A stretch of DNA of 64,000 nt from the NCBI GenBank assembly GCA_020634815.1, contig JACKBA010000020.1, positions 60,104 through 124,103 of the forward strand. The letters are read 5' to 3'. The stretch comes from Caldilineaceae bacterium (GTDB lineage: Bacteria; Chloroflexota; Anaerolineae; Caldilineales; Caldilineaceae). This document shows positions 53,846 to 63,191 of this stretch, in pieces (the first letter of the stretch is position 1; each line of letters begins with the position of its first letter). A program made the position numbers and the translations under genes. Under the pieces are notes generated by a model that made no database searches, was not told the DNA's origin, and worked only from the letters and a program-made list of their open reading frames with translations.

Positions 53846-56422
53846 TTACGGCCGAATGTACGCCGGAATCGACGTCGTCCGCTCGCCCAGGTTGTCGTCG
53901 TACTGCACCTGCCACATAGGCACCCAGGCCAGCGCCGTGGTGCGCACGTCCACATCGGTGCGCCGCGGCTTGATCTGCTCGGTGGTCAGCGCGTCGGCCA
54001 CCTGCTCCCAGCGTGCGGTGATGTCGGCGATGTCGGCCAGCAGTTGCTCCTCGAGCTTCTGCTTTTCGCCGGTGAGTTGTTCGATCAACTGCTTGCTCTG
54101 CTCGACATTCTGCGCGGCCGCCTGCGCCTGGTTCCACTTGCTCGTGGCACTGGAGACGGCGCGGCGCGTGCTGCGCCCGGTGAAGAAGTTCAACACACTT
54201 TCACCGATATTGACCCACTGCTCGGCCTGCTTTGCCTGCGCCTTGGACTCATCGGCGGCCAGACTCTGGCGCTCCTTGGCCAGCTTGTCGGCCACGCGCT
54301 GGATCTCCTTGTCGGCCTTGGCGCGCAGCTTGTCGACCTCGTCATCGCGGCGCTCGCGGGCGGCCTGCTGCAAGCGAATGGTGAACGAACGCTCATCCTC
54401 GCCCGGTTTGCGGTAAACGCCAAGGTCGGGGTGCACGGTCAGATCGAGCGCCTCGTTGTAATAGAGCCAGTCGGCCAGATCCTTCGCCGCGCTGCTGTAG
54501 GCCTTGACGCTGGAGAAGCCTTCGGGCGGCTCGGCGAAGAACGGCCCCTGCGCGCTGTCGACGGGCTCGGGATCGCGGCCGAGATCGTTGGGCGCCAGCG
54601 GCAGGCGCTCTGCCCGCCCCCAATCCAGCCCGGTCATCTGGCGGCCGCCGGATGCCAGCAGCAGCACCTCGTCCTGGGCGTTGATGTCGCGCTTCGTGTC
54701 CACAAAGCGCACCGTCGCCGCGCCGAGGATGCCCACGTCGTAGACCAGGTTCACGCCCTTGACGGCAATCTGCGCGCCGGCCGATTCGCCGGCCAGGCGG
54801 ATGGCGGTGCGGTCGTCGACTGCACAGGGCAGGTAGGCCTGCTTCACTTCCGGCGCCACCGCGGGCGGTGATGGCTGGAAGCCGGCCGGCACGGCAGTGA
54901 CCGCTGCCGACGGGAAGGTCTCCGGCGGCGGTGGCTGCACGCTGGGCGGCGGGGCTGCAGGGGCGGCGACTTCCGGCGCTGCGGCCGGTGCGGCCACCGC
55001 CTGCGCCGGCTGGCTCGCACCGGCGAGCGTGCGCACCTGCGGCAGCGTCAACGGCCCGCGCAGATAGCTCATGGCCCAGCGCGTGTGAAAGACGACCGGG
55101 CCGTCGTCGTTGACGTTGTTCATTAGAAAGACGCGGCTGCCCAGGCGCGTAATGAGCTTATCGTAGTCGACGGCATCGCTCTTGCCCGCCTCCGAAAGCG
55201 CGCCCTTGAGTCCAGACAGCACGCGCTCCTTGTCGCGCTCGGCCTGGAGCTTGCCGATGAACCACGTGCCGGCGTTGGTCAGCCCCTTGTAGTCGATGTC
55301 CACCGGGTTCTGCGTGACGAGTACGCAGCCCAGGCCAAAGGCACGCGCCTGCTTGAGCAGCGTCAGCAGCGGGCGCTTGGAGGGCGGCTCGGCCGTGGGT
55401 GGGAAATAGCCGAAGACCTCGTCGAAGTAGAGCAGCGCGCGCAGGCTGGTGGTGCCGCTCTGCTTGCGCATCCAGGTGATGAGATTCTCCAGCAGCAGCG
55501 TGACGATAAACATGCGCTCGCTGTCGCTGAGATGCGCAATGTAGATGACACTGTGGCGCGGCTTGCCTTCGGCGGTGAAGAAGAGCTGGTCGACGTCGAG
55601 CGGTTCGCCCTTGAGCCACGACTGGAACTTGGGCGATGCCAGCAGCGTGTTGAAGCTCATGGCCAGGTTGAAGCGCTCCTTGGAGGGGAAGAAGACATCC
55701 ACCTCGAACGCGCCCAGCTTCTTGACCGGCGGATTGGTGATGGCGGCGATGAGCTTCTCCAGATCCATGTCTTCGCCCTGCTGCCAGTAAAACTCGAAAA
55801 TATTGGCGAGCAGGATGCCCTCGCGACTGCGCACCGGGTCGGCGTTGACGCCGGCCAGACCGAGCAGTGCCGCCACGGTGCCGCCGATGCGTTCGCGGAT
55901 CGCCTCGGCCTCCACGGCCCAGTCCAGCTTGGGCGCGGCCAGGCTGCCCATGATGTTGATAGGCGTGCCCATCTCCGAGCCGGGCGTGAAGATCGTGTAC
56001 GCGGTGTGGTCGGCCAGCAGCTTCATGCGCTCGCCGGTGATGCCCCAGTCGGCCAGACCCTTCTGCCACGTCTCGGCCGTGGAAGCGGCGAACTCGGCCA
56101 CCGTCTTTTCTTTGCGCCGCGCGTCGTCGGCGTTGATCCACGGCTCGAAATCCTCCGGCCGCAGCTCGGGGAATTGCAGCAGCAGGTTGGTGATATCGCC
56201 CTTGGGGTCGATGAGCAGCGCCGGCACCTTGTCGATGGCCGCCTCTTCGAGCAGACCGATGCACAGGCCGGTCTTGCCGCTGCCCGTCATGCCCACGCAG
56301 ACGGCGTGCGTCACCAGGTCGCGCGCGTCATAGTTGATGGGCGTCTCGCTGCGCTGCCCGCTCTCCAGGTCATAGGCCGCTCCCAGGTAGAAGGAGCCGA
56401 GTTGTTCAGGTGGCGATTGCAT
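53846..56422 (-). CDS. HerA/DUF87-like ATPase with coiled-coil C-terminus
   Basis: 858 residues. Walker A is VGMTGSGKT (44-51), followed by ALLIDPKGDITNLLLQFPEL, a Walker B LLYFDEVFGYFP near 335, and LVTQNPVDIDYKGL. These define the HerA-type hexameric translocase fold. A Pro/Ala linker at about 485-540 leads to a second region with a long coiled coil (about 690-800, alanine- and lysine-rich). Prokaryotic HerA proteins move DNA, often with a NurA nuclease, but no NurA gene adjoins it. It may act in DNA repair or as a conjugation-like ATPase. Alone in its transcription unit. Confidence 0.8.
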   Translation of the reverse strand: MQSPPEQLGSFYLGAAYDLESGQRSETPINYDARDLVTHAVCVGMTGSGKTGLCIGLLEEAAIDKVPALLIDPKGDITNLLLQFPELRPEDFEPWINADDARRKEKTVAEFAASTAETWQKGLADWGITGERMKLLADHTAYTIFTPGSEMGTPINIMGSLAAPKLDWAVEAEAIRERIGGTVAALLGLAGVNADPVRSREGILLANIFEFYWQQGEDMDLEKLIAAITNPPVKKLGAFEVDVFFPSKERFNLAMSFNTLLASPKFQSWLKGEPLDVDQLFFTAEGKPRHSVIYIAHLSDSERMFIVTLLLENLITWMRKQSGTTSLRALLYFDEVFGYFPPTAEPPSKRPLLTLLKQARAFGLGCVLVTQNPVDIDYKGLTNAGTWFIGKLQAERDKERVLSGLKGALSEAGKSDAVDYDKLITRLGSRVFLMNNVNDDGPVVFHTRWAMSYLRGPLTLPQVRTLAGASQPAQAVAAPAAAPEVAAPAAPPPSVQPPPPETFPSAAVTAVPAGFQPSPPAVAPEVKQAYLPCAVDDRTAIRLAGESAGAQIAVKGVNLVYDVGILGAATVRFVDTKRDINAQDEVLLLASGGRQMTGLDWGRAERLPLAPNDLGRDPEPVDSAQGPFFAEPPEGFSSVKAYSSAAKDLADWLYYNEALDLTVHPDLGVYRKPGEDERSFTIRLQQAARERRDDEVDKLRAKADKEIQRVADKLAKERQSLAADESKAQAKQAEQWVNIGESVLNFFTGRSTRRAVSSATSKWNQAQAAAQNVEQSKQLIEQLTGEKQKLEEQLLADIADITARWEQVADALTTEQIKPRRTDVDVRTTALAWVPMWQVQYDDNLGERTTSIPAYIRP

Positions 56423-56446
56423 AGTTGTACTCCTGATTGTCTCGTT

Positions 56447-57676
56447 TTATCTGCTCATCTTTGCCAACAAGTCGTCATCCTCGATCTGCCGCCGCGGCTG
56501 GATGGCGCGGCGCTTGCGCAGTTGTTCGCGCAGGCCCAGCAGCCCCGCCATCTGCCCGCGCAGCCGGGCGCGCGCCGCCTCGCCGCGGATGGCGCGCAGC
56601 GCGTCGAACGTCACAGCCAGTTGCCCCTGCACGATGGCCAGGGCATTGCGCCGCAACAGCGAGCGCGGCATGTTCTTGGCGATCAGCCAGAGCGTGTTGC
56701 GGCCCACGTAGTAGCTGGCCAGCACGTCGCCGCCGCTGGCGCTCAGGTGGTGATAGACGCGCGCCTGCGGCGCAAAGATCGCTTCATAGCCCGCCAGTTG
56801 CGCGCGGAAACCGAAATCGGCGTCCTCGAGATACATCCAGAAGGATTCGTCGAAGCCGCCCAGCGCCTGCCACACATCGCGGCGATAGGCCGTGGCGCCG
56901 CCGCAGCCGCTGAAGACTTCGCGCCAGTCGTCGAACTGGCCGCGATCGACCTGCCACACGCCGCGGTTGCGCGGGATGCCGTCGGCGCCGAGCATGTCGC
57001 CGGTGGTGTGCAGCGTGTCGCGGCGATCGAAGAGCAGCATCTTGCTGGTGACGATGGCCGCCTGCGGGTTGGCGACGATGGCCCTGACCAGCTCCTTGAG
57101 CCAGTCGGGCTCGGGCTCGGTATCGCTGTTGAGCAGCACGATGATCTTTCCGCGCGCGGCGGCCGCGCCGGTGTTGCACGCCTGTACGAAGCCGCCGTTA
57201 CGCCGGTTGGCGATGAGCCGTACGTCGGGGTAGTCGCGCTCGATCACCGCCACCGAATCGTCGGTGCTGGCGTCGTCCACGACGATGACCTCAAAGTCGC
57301 CGAAGCTCTGCCCGCGCAGCGCGCCGAGCACGACGGGCAGCAGACGCGCGCCGTTATAATTCGGCACCACGACCGTGGCAAAGGGCGCCGCCACTTCTTG
57401 CAGCGGTGGGAAAGCGCGCGCCGGCCGCGGGTCGAAGTCCTCCGGCGCCGCACGGAAGTTGTCGATGTTGAGCGCGATGGTGTGGCGCATAACGACGCGG
57501 TTGTTCTCGCGCAACTCGCTATAGGTGTCGTCGAGCACGATGGGGTTGCGGTTCTGGCCGCCCTCGCTTTCGGCCAGCCGGCTCTTGGCTTGGTCGATCT
57601 GCTGCTTGCGTTCGTCAGTCGACTTGCGCTGCGCCGACTTGCTCGCATCCGGTTTCGGTTTCAATTCTTCTGCCAT
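56447..57676 (-). CDS. GT2 glycosyltransferase
   Basis: 409 residues. A charged N-terminal extension of about 85 residues precedes the GT-A domain: TVVVPNYNGARLLPVVLGAL, VIVVDDASTDDS, LLNSDTEPEPDW (DxD-like) and GGFDESFWMYLEDADFGFRA. Rhamnosyltransferase-like enzymes with this pattern make O-antigen or exopolysaccharide. The start at 57676 has AGGTGGAG upstream, and the gene overlaps the RmlD stop by 16 bases. The pairing with a rhamnose synthesis enzyme suggests a rhamnosyl or deoxysugar transfer. Confidence 0.88.
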   Translation of the reverse strand: MAEELKPKPDASKSAQRKSTDERKQQIDQAKSRLAESEGGQNRNPIVLDDTYSELRENNRVVMRHTIALNIDNFRAAPEDFDPRPARAFPPLQEVAAPFATVVVPNYNGARLLPVVLGALRGQSFGDFEVIVVDDASTDDSVAVIERDYPDVRLIANRRNGGFVQACNTGAAAARGKIIVLLNSDTEPEPDWLKELVRAIVANPQAAIVTSKMLLFDRRDTLHTTGDMLGADGIPRNRGVWQVDRGQFDDWREVFSGCGGATAYRRDVWQALGGFDESFWMYLEDADFGFRAQLAGYEAIFAPQARVYHHLSASGGDVLASYYVGRNTLWLIAKNMPRSLLRRNALAIVQGQLAVTFDALRAIRGEAARARLRGQMAGLLGLREQLRKRRAIQPRRQIEDDDLLAKMSR

Positions 57677-58512
57677 GCAAACTCCACCTGACAAAACTCT
57701 TCCACGGCCTCGCCCCACGGACGCAGGCGAATGCCCAGCGCCGCGCCCGCCTGGTTAACTAGCACCGCATGCAGCGGCGGCTGGCTGGGGCGCTGCCACT
57801 CCTTGTGCGAAATCGGCGTCACCTCGATGTGACCGCGGCCGCTGCTCTCCAGCACGTGGCGCGCCAGTTGGTAGCGGCTGCACCATCCCTCGTTGACGAG
57901 GTGATAGGTGCCGTAGCGCCCCGTCTCCACCAGTTGGGCGATGGCGGCGGCGGCGTCGGGCGCGTAGGTCGGGTTGCCGAACTCGTCGGCGACGACGCGC
58001 AGCGCGCCCAACCGATCGGCGCCGGCGATGATCTTGGCCGGAAAGTTGGCGCCGCCCGCGCCAAAGAGCCACGACACACGCACGATATACAGCTCGCGCA
58101 GCGCGGCTGCCACGGCGACTTCACCGGCGAGCTTGGAGCGCGCATAGGCGCTACTCGCCGACGTCTGGTCGTATTCGCGGTAGCTGCGACCGGGCGCGCC
58201 GGCAAAGACCTCGTTGGTGCTCACATAGACGAGCGCGGCGCCACACCGCGCACAGCCCTCGGCGAGATACTTCGGCCCCAGTGCGTTGACGGCGTAGGCG
58301 CCGTCGGGGTTGCTCTCGGCGCCGTCGACATTGGTCCACGCCGCGGCGTTGATGACCACGTCGGGCGCAAGGTCCGCCACCTGGTCGGCCACGGCGGGCT
58401 GCGTAATGTCGAAGACCGGCTGCGCCCAGACGGTTATCTGCACCGGTTTGGCCGTGTAGACTTGCTTCAGTGCGGAGCCCAACTGGCCGTCACCGACAAT
58501 CAATACATGCAT
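57661..58512 (-). CDS. rfbD: dTDP-4-dehydrorhamnose reductase-like protein
   Basis: 283 residues, short-chain dehydrogenase of the RmlD type. MHVLIVGDGQLGSALKQVY binds NADPH. INAAAWTNVDGAE, VYVSTNEVFAGA (Thr/Ser of the triad) and AYARSKLAGE (Tyr-x3-Lys) are intact. It makes dTDP-L-rhamnose in the last step of the RmlABCD route. No rmlABC is in the window. The start is fixed by GGAGGAG and a one-base overlap with the pcm stop. Confidence 0.85.
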   Translation of the reverse strand: MHVLIVGDGQLGSALKQVYTAKPVQITVWAQPVFDITQPAVADQVADLAPDVVINAAAWTNVDGAESNPDGAYAVNALGPKYLAEGCARCGAALVYVSTNEVFAGAPGRSYREYDQTSASSAYARSKLAGEVAVAAALRELYIVRVSWLFGAGGANFPAKIIAGADRLGALRVVADEFGNPTYAPDAAAAIAQLVETGRYGTYHLVNEGWCSRYQLARHVLESSGRGHIEVTPISHKEWQRPSQPPLHAVLVNQAGAALGIRLRPWGEAVEEFCQVEFAWQKN

Positions 58513-59225
58513 CAAAACTCCTCCGCCCACTGCGCCGGGTCATCGAGCACCGGCGAGACCAGCGGCACGAACCGCACGCCGCCGTTGCGTTCAAAGTGCA
58601 GGCGCCCGTGGCTCTTGCTCACGATCCACAGGTCCTGGTCGCCCTCGTGCTCGCCCACCGGCAGCACCATGCGCCCGCCGTCGGCCAGTTGCTCGCAGAG
58701 CGGCCTTGGCACGTGCGCCGCCGCCGCCGAGACGATGATGGCATCGAAAGGCGCAGCTTCCGGCCAGCCGGCCGCGCCGTCGCCCACGCGCAGGTGCGGC
58801 GCGTAGCCCTGTGCCGCCAGCGCCTGCGCCGAACGCTCCGCCAGCGACGGGTAGCGCTCGATGCTGTAGACTGCCGCGCCGGCTGGTTCGTCCGCTACGC
58901 GCGTCATCTCGCACAGAATCGCCGTCTCGTAGCCGGAGCCCGTGCCGACCTCCAGCACACGTGCGCCGGGCTGCAAGGCGAGCATCTGCACCATGAGCGC
59001 CACGACAAAGGGCTGGCTGATGGTCTGCCCTTCGCCGATGGGCAGCGGTGCATCCTGCCCGGCATAACGTTCCAGTTCCGGCGCAATAAAGGCTGTCCGT
59101 GGCACACGCGCAAAAGCAGCGCGCACGCGCGCATCGGTAATTTCGGGCCACTGGTCGGCCCACGGGAAAGGCTTGCTCGCCGCGTCGTCGCTCATGGTCA
59201 TCCACTGGCGCAACTTCTGCCACAT
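58512..59225 (-). CDS. pcm: Protein-L-isoaspartate O-methyltransferase
   Basis: 237 residues. RTAFIAPELERYAGQDAPLPIGEGQTISQP is the family signature before SAM motif I VLEVGTGSGYETAIL. Later parts include AIIVSAAAAHVP and LVLPVG-like GRMVLPVGEHEG. It repairs damaged aspartyl residues. Starts at 59201 and 59195 are also possible. First gene of the pcm-rmlD-GT2 operon. Confidence 0.93.
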   Translation of the reverse strand: MWQKLRQWMTMSDDAASKPFPWADQWPEITDARVRAAFARVPRTAFIAPELERYAGQDAPLPIGEGQTISQPFVVALMVQMLALQPGARVLEVGTGSGYETAILCEMTRVADEPAGAAVYSIERYPSLAERSAQALAAQGYAPHLRVGDGAAGWPEAAPFDAIIVSAAAAHVPRPLCEQLADGGRMVLPVGEHEGDQDLWIVSKSHGRLHFERNGGVRFVPLVSPVLDDPAQWAEEF

Positions 59226-59303
59226 CCGAGCGATTGTACCACCGCAGCGGGCGCGGCGGGAAACAGGCAGGGGGACGGGCGGGTCTATTTCCGATCGGTC
59301 GTC

Positions 59304-60344
59304 CTACGCGGCGAGTAGTTCGGGGTAGATCAGGTCCGGCATGAGGTGGCGCACCGGCGGCCCATCGACGAAGCCGCAATGGCCGCCGGACGCATGAATC
59401 TGCACGTCGAGCAGCGGATGCGGGGCGATTGTGTAGAAATCGACGACGGGGATCACCGGGTCGTTCTGCGCGGTGATGATACTCGTGCGCACGGCGAGGC
59501 TGCCCAGCGCGTCGCCGGTCACGGTGTAGTCGGCGAAATAGTCGTCGGCGCTGCGATAACGCCGGCCGCCCATATGGTCCGGCTGCTGGACGAACCACTC
59601 GGTCATGTCGCGCACCAGCGCGATCTCGGCCACTTCCCGCACGTCGACGCGATCGGGGAAGAGCGCCTGCTTGGCATAGAGCGAGCGCAGCCAGCGTTTG
59701 CGGAAGTAGCGGCGCGTGCCCGGGTGGCGGTCCAGGGCATCCGTTGCGCGCGCCGGGTTGATGGCCGGGCAGACGGCGACGACCTTGCGCAGGTTGGCGA
59801 AGGGCGCCTGCTCGCTGTGCCACTTTGCCAGGCGCAGCGCAAAGTTGCCGCCCATGGATGCGCCGACGATGTAGAAGGGGCGATTGCCGGCCAGGTGTGC
59901 GATCTGCGCCGTGGCGGTGGCCGCTTCCTCGATGAGCGTGGCGCGAAAGACGCCGCGGTTGAGCGCGTAGGGGTTGACGTGCAGGTGCGGGCCGTGGTCG
60001 CGCAGATTGAGCCGGAAGGTGGCGTAGCCGCGCTCGGCCAGATACTGGGCCAGGATCAGGTTGTAGTTGGAGTGGCTGCACCCTTCCCAGCCGTGCAGGA
60101 TCAGCACGAGACCACGGTTGATGCCCGGCACGCGGCCGGCATTGTAGTAGCCGAGCAGGCGCACGGGCTGCTCGGGGTCGGCGCCGGTGTGGTCGTAGCC
60201 GGCGTCGAGCAGCATGGGTCGCTCATCGCGCGTGATGTCGATGCCCTTGGGACGGATCATCGCCAGCATGGTCTGGGCGCTGCCGGAGCGCACGAGCGGG
60301 CTGGGCTGAAATGGAGTGCGCGGCACGCGCATGCTATCTACCAT
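59304..60344 (-). CDS. YheT-like alpha/beta hydrolase
   Basis: 346 residues. VLILHGWEGCSHSNYNLILAQYLAERGY forms the oxyanion loop, IVGASMGGNFALRLA the nucleophile elbow (Ser), TAQNDPVIPV the acid and GGHCGFVDG the His. The FRLNLRDHGP block is typical of the UPF0017/YheT group. Probable esterase or lipase of unknown substrate. A single gene divergent from nothing obvious; 79 bases separate it from pcm. Confidence 0.85.
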   Translation of the reverse strand: MVDSMRVPRTPFQPSPLVRSGSAQTMLAMIRPKGIDITRDERPMLLDAGYDHTGADPEQPVRLLGYYNAGRVPGINRGLVLILHGWEGCSHSNYNLILAQYLAERGYATFRLNLRDHGPHLHVNPYALNRGVFRATLIEEAATATAQIAHLAGNRPFYIVGASMGGNFALRLAKWHSEQAPFANLRKVVAVCPAINPARATDALDRHPGTRRYFRKRWLRSLYAKQALFPDRVDVREVAEIALVRDMTEWFVQQPDHMGGRRYRSADDYFADYTVTGDALGSLAVRTSIITAQNDPVIPVVDFYTIAPHPLLDVQIHASGGHCGFVDGPPVRHLMPDLIYPELLAA

Positions 60345-60384
60345 AGACCAGAAAGTTACCTCATGAGTGCGACAACTATCAACT

Positions 60385-60891
60385 TTAGGCGGGCTTCATG
60401 CCCACCCACGGCACGTCGATTCCCGCGCGCGAACCCAGCCGCTCCATCAACTCGCCGGCGTGCTGTTGCAGATGGCGCATGCTGTAGATCTGGAGTTCCA
60501 GCTTGTTCATGGGCAGCCAGTCAAAGCCGGACGGCGCGCTCAGGTCGGTCTGCGGCACGCGGGCGCGTACTTCCTCCTGGCAGAAGGCAAGGTACTCGAG
60601 AATGCTCGCCTTGTCATAGGCCTCACTCGTGTCGACTTCCGTGTGCGGCGGGTAGGGCAGGCGCCCGCCCATGACATTGTAATGCTCGCGGTGTTTGACC
60701 CATGGCGTGAAGTCGGCGCCGGTCGGCTGGAGATAGAGATGCGTGTAGAAGAGCGCGTGGTAGGCGACGTGCCAGAATTTCGCCTTGTCCTCCGGGCTGT
60801 CCCACAGCGGGTCGGGACAGCGGATGACGCTCTCCTTGAGCATCTCCAGCGCGGCAAGATACTGGGAGACGATGATTGCATTGACATCCAT
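60385..60891 (-). CDS. DinB-like protein
   Basis: 168 residues, four-helix bundle. Conserved metal-binding histidines are likely in FWHVAYHALFYTHLYL and MRHLQQHAGELMERL. DinB-like proteins include thiol transferases and damage-induced proteins; no specific role can be given. The ATG at 60891 begins the homology. Upstream in-frame codons run into the ArsR promoter. Divergent from the ArsR operon. Confidence 0.75.
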   Translation of the reverse strand: MDVNAIIVSQYLAALEMLKESVIRCPDPLWDSPEDKAKFWHVAYHALFYTHLYLQPTGADFTPWVKHREHYNVMGGRLPYPPHTEVDTSEAYDKASILEYLAFCQEEVRARVPQTDLSAPSGFDWLPMNKLELQIYSMRHLQQHAGELMERLGSRAGIDVPWVGMKPA

Positions 60892-61005
60892 GGCCGTGAA
60901 GCTCCTTATCGTATCGTAGTCTGAATTTTGCTGCCCGCCAGTGTAGAGTGTGCTGCGTTTTCTCGCAACTGCCCGGGACTCAACACGACAACGTAGAATT
61001 GGGGC

Positions 61006-61033
61006 TTGACACATTCCTATATTGGAATATAAT
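61006..61033 (+). promoter_or_regulatory. ArsR operon promoter with embedded operator
   Basis: TTGACA (61006-61011), a 16-base spacer, TATAAT (61028-61033). The inverted repeat ATTCC-tatatt-GGAAT (61013-61028) occupies the spacer. The predicted start of transcription is about 61040, next to the ATG at 61041, so the message is nearly leaderless. Autorepression by the encoded ArsR protein is expected. Confidence 0.85.
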
Positions 61034-61040
61034 GCAACGC

Positions 61041-61382
61041 ATGGCACGCATGGCAACCACTTCGGACGTCTTCAACGCCGTGGCGGAACCGCAGCGCCGC
61101 CAGATTCTCGATTTGCTGGCGCAGGGCGAGCTTTCCGTCAACGATATTGCCGACGCGCTCGGCGTGCGCCAGCCACAAGCATCCAAACACCTGCGCGTGC
61201 TGCGCGAGGTGGGCCTGGTCAGCGTGCGCGAGGAAGGCAAGCAGCGCTTCTATCGCCTGCACGGCGCCGGCCTCAAGCCGATCCATGATTGGGTGCAGAC
61301 GTATGAGCATCTGTGGAACGAACGTCTGGACCGCCTGGAAGCGTATCTTGCCGAGTTACAGTCAAAGGAGAAGGGAAAATGA
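61041..61382 (+). CDS. ArsR-family winged-helix regulator
   Basis: 113 residues. VFNAVAEPQRRQILDLLAQGELSVNDIADALG and RQPQASKHLRVLREVGLV form the winged helix. There are no cysteine metal sites, as in the ArsR group paired with SRPBCC proteins. The starts at 61041 or 61050 are likely; ATG 61032 lies inside the -10 box and was rejected. The stop overlaps the SRPBCC gene start (ATGA). Confidence 0.92.
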   Translation: MARMATTSDVFNAVAEPQRRQILDLLAQGELSVNDIADALGVRQPQASKHLRVLREVGLVSVREEGKQRFYRLHGAGLKPIHDWVQTYEHLWNERLDRLEAYLAELQSKEKGK

Positions 61383-62371
61383 CCGCACAGGATGAAACAA
61401 CCACAGCGTACACGCGCACGGAGCTTGTACTGACGCGCGTCTTTGCTGCGCCGCGCGAGCTTGTTTTCGCCGCGTGGACCGAGCCGGAGCACCTGGCCCA
61501 GTGGTGGGGTAACCACGGCTTCACCACACACGTGGTGACATGCGATCTGCGGCCGGGCGGTATGTTGCTCTACAGCCAGAGCGGCCCAAACGGCATGGAG
61601 CTATGGGGCAAGTTCACTTATCACGAGGTGCAGGCGCCGGAGCGATTGCGCTTCACCAGTGCCTTCTCCGACCCGGAAGGGAACACGGTGCGCGCCCCTT
61701 TCAGCGCCGATTGGCCGCTGGAGATCATGAACACGGTCACGTTGACCGAGGAGAACGGCAAGACGACCCTGGTCATGCGCGGCGGGCCGCACAACGCAAC
61801 CGCCGCCGAGTGGCAGCTCTTCACCTCCGCGCGTGGCTCGATCCAGCAGGGTCTTGGCGGTACGCTGGATCGCCTGGAGGAGTACCTCTCGCCGGGCCAG
61901 AAGCAAGGGCAGCTGCTCTTCACCTACCCCTCGGTGCGCGTGACGGTCATGAAGCGCGCCTTTGTCGCGCCGCGCGATCTGGTCTTTGCGGCGATGACAC
62001 AGCCCGAGCACGTTCGCCAGTGGTATGGGTTGCGTTCGCTCAAGATGACCGTCTGCGAGATCGACCTGCGGCCCGGCGGGAAATGGCGCTTTGCCCAGGA
62101 GACGCCGGATGGCATGGAGTTTGCCTTTTCCGGCGTGTATAAGGAGGTCGACCCGCCACACCGCGTCGTCTTCACCGAATGCTACGAGGCCATGCCAGGG
62201 CACGACTACGAGGTGACGGGCATCTATGAAGAGGAGGACGGCATCACAACCGTGACCAGCACGCTCGTCTACCAGTCGCAGGAGGACCGCGACGGCCACC
62301 GCGATTCCGGCATGGAAAGCGGCGCCAACGAGAGCTATGACCGGCTGGAAGCCTATCTGGCGTCCATGTAG
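61379..62371 (+). CDS. Double-domain SRPBCC (AHSA1-like) protein
   Basis: 330 residues with two START-like domains in tandem. Domain 1 has RVFAAPRELVFAAWTEPEHLAQWWG and domain 2 has RAFVAPRDLVFAAMTQPEHVRQWYG. Each ends with a helix reading LDRLEEYL or YDRLEAYLASM. AHSA1-type proteins bind hydrophobic ligands or chaperone proteins. Pairing with ArsR is common; the fusion of two copies is less so. ATG 61379 overlaps the ArsR stop, with AAAGGAG upstream. Confidence 0.88.
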   Translation: MTAQDETTTAYTRTELVLTRVFAAPRELVFAAWTEPEHLAQWWGNHGFTTHVVTCDLRPGGMLLYSQSGPNGMELWGKFTYHEVQAPERLRFTSAFSDPEGNTVRAPFSADWPLEIMNTVTLTEENGKTTLVMRGGPHNATAAEWQLFTSARGSIQQGLGGTLDRLEEYLSPGQKQGQLLFTYPSVRVTVMKRAFVAPRDLVFAAMTQPEHVRQWYGLRSLKMTVCEIDLRPGGKWRFAQETPDGMEFAFSGVYKEVDPPHRVVFTECYEAMPGHDYEVTGIYEEEDGITTVTSTLVYQSQEDRDGHRDSGMESGANESYDRLEAYLASM

Positions 62372-62505
62372 TGGCGTCGCCGATCAGCGCCATTGACACG
62401 CAGGCGGATTCGCTACAACGAGACCAGGATGTGCGTTCGACAAGAATGCCGCCGGTCTGGCATAATCGGCCGTCCATTTGTCAGTTACGTGGAAAGGATA
62501 CGACT

Positions 62506-62907
62506 ATGTTTCCCAAGATTTTTGTGAACCTGCCGGTGAAGGACCTCGCTCGCTCGATGGAGTTCTTCACTGCGTTGGGCTTCAGCTTCAACCCGCAGTT
62601 CACCGACGAAACCGCAGCCTCCATGGTGGTGAGCGAGGATATCTACGTGATGTTGCTCACCGAGGCGCGTTTTCAGGACTTCACGCCAAAGACGATCGTC
62701 GACGCCAGGGAAGCCACCGAAGTGCTGGTGTCGTTTGCGCTCGAGAGCCGGCAGGCGGTGGAAGAGCTCGTCGCCAAGGCGTTCGCGGCTGGCGCCAACA
62801 ATTACGCCGATGCGAAGGATTACGGCTTCATGTATCAGCACGGCTTCGAGGATCTGGACGGGCACATCTGGGAGTTCGTCTACATGGACCCCGCCCACAT
62901 CCAGTAA
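62506..62907 (+). CDS. VOC/glyoxalase-superfamily protein
   Basis: 133 residues. KIFVNLPVKDLARSMEFFTALGFSFNPQF is the start of a VOC domain, and FEDLDGHIWEFVYMDP the end, where Glu and His could bind metal. It may be a resistance or glyoxalase-like protein. AAAGGA precedes ATG 62506; earlier in-frame codons were rejected for lack of homology. Confidence 0.9.
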   Translation: MFPKIFVNLPVKDLARSMEFFTALGFSFNPQFTDETAASMVVSEDIYVMLLTEARFQDFTPKTIVDAREATEVLVSFALESRQAVEELVAKAFAAGANNYADAKDYGFMYQHGFEDLDGHIWEFVYMDPAHIQ

Positions 62908-62930
62908 CGCATCGTGCGCCAGGAGGAGTC

Positions 62931-63191
62931 ATGTCAGGGAACACACCGTCTTCGTGGATTGACGGCAACGCAGACGACGCGACAGTGATCGCTCTGCCAA
63001 AGCTAGGGGCGCCGGCCAGGCGTGCGCTGGCGGGCGCCGGTTACACCCACCTGGCGCAGTTGACCCAGGTAAGCGCTGCCGATCTCCAGAAGTTGCACGG
63101 CGTGGGGCAAAAGGCGATCGGCATCTTGAGCGACGCGCTGGCCGCGCGCGGACTAACCTTCGCCGGCGAACCACCGGCCCAACAACGATGA
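62931..63191 (+). CDS. Small helix-hairpin-helix protein
   Basis: 86 residues. IALPKLGAPARRALAGAGYTHLAQLTQVS and LQKLHGVGQKAIGILSDAL form two helix-hairpin-helix motifs, the pattern used to bind DNA without sequence preference. AGGAGG stands before ATG 62931. Coupled to the next gene by ATGA. Confidence 0.8.
   Translation: MSGNTPSSWIDGNADDATVIALPKLGAPARRALAGAGYTHLAQLTQVSAADLQKLHGVGQKAIGILSDALAARGLTFAGEPPAQQR

Noticed and set aside
55532..57691. Long antisense frame opposite the HerA-like and GT2 genes
   Set aside because: GC-rich coding DNA keeps antisense frames open. No family resemblance, whereas the minus-strand proteins carry clear motifs.
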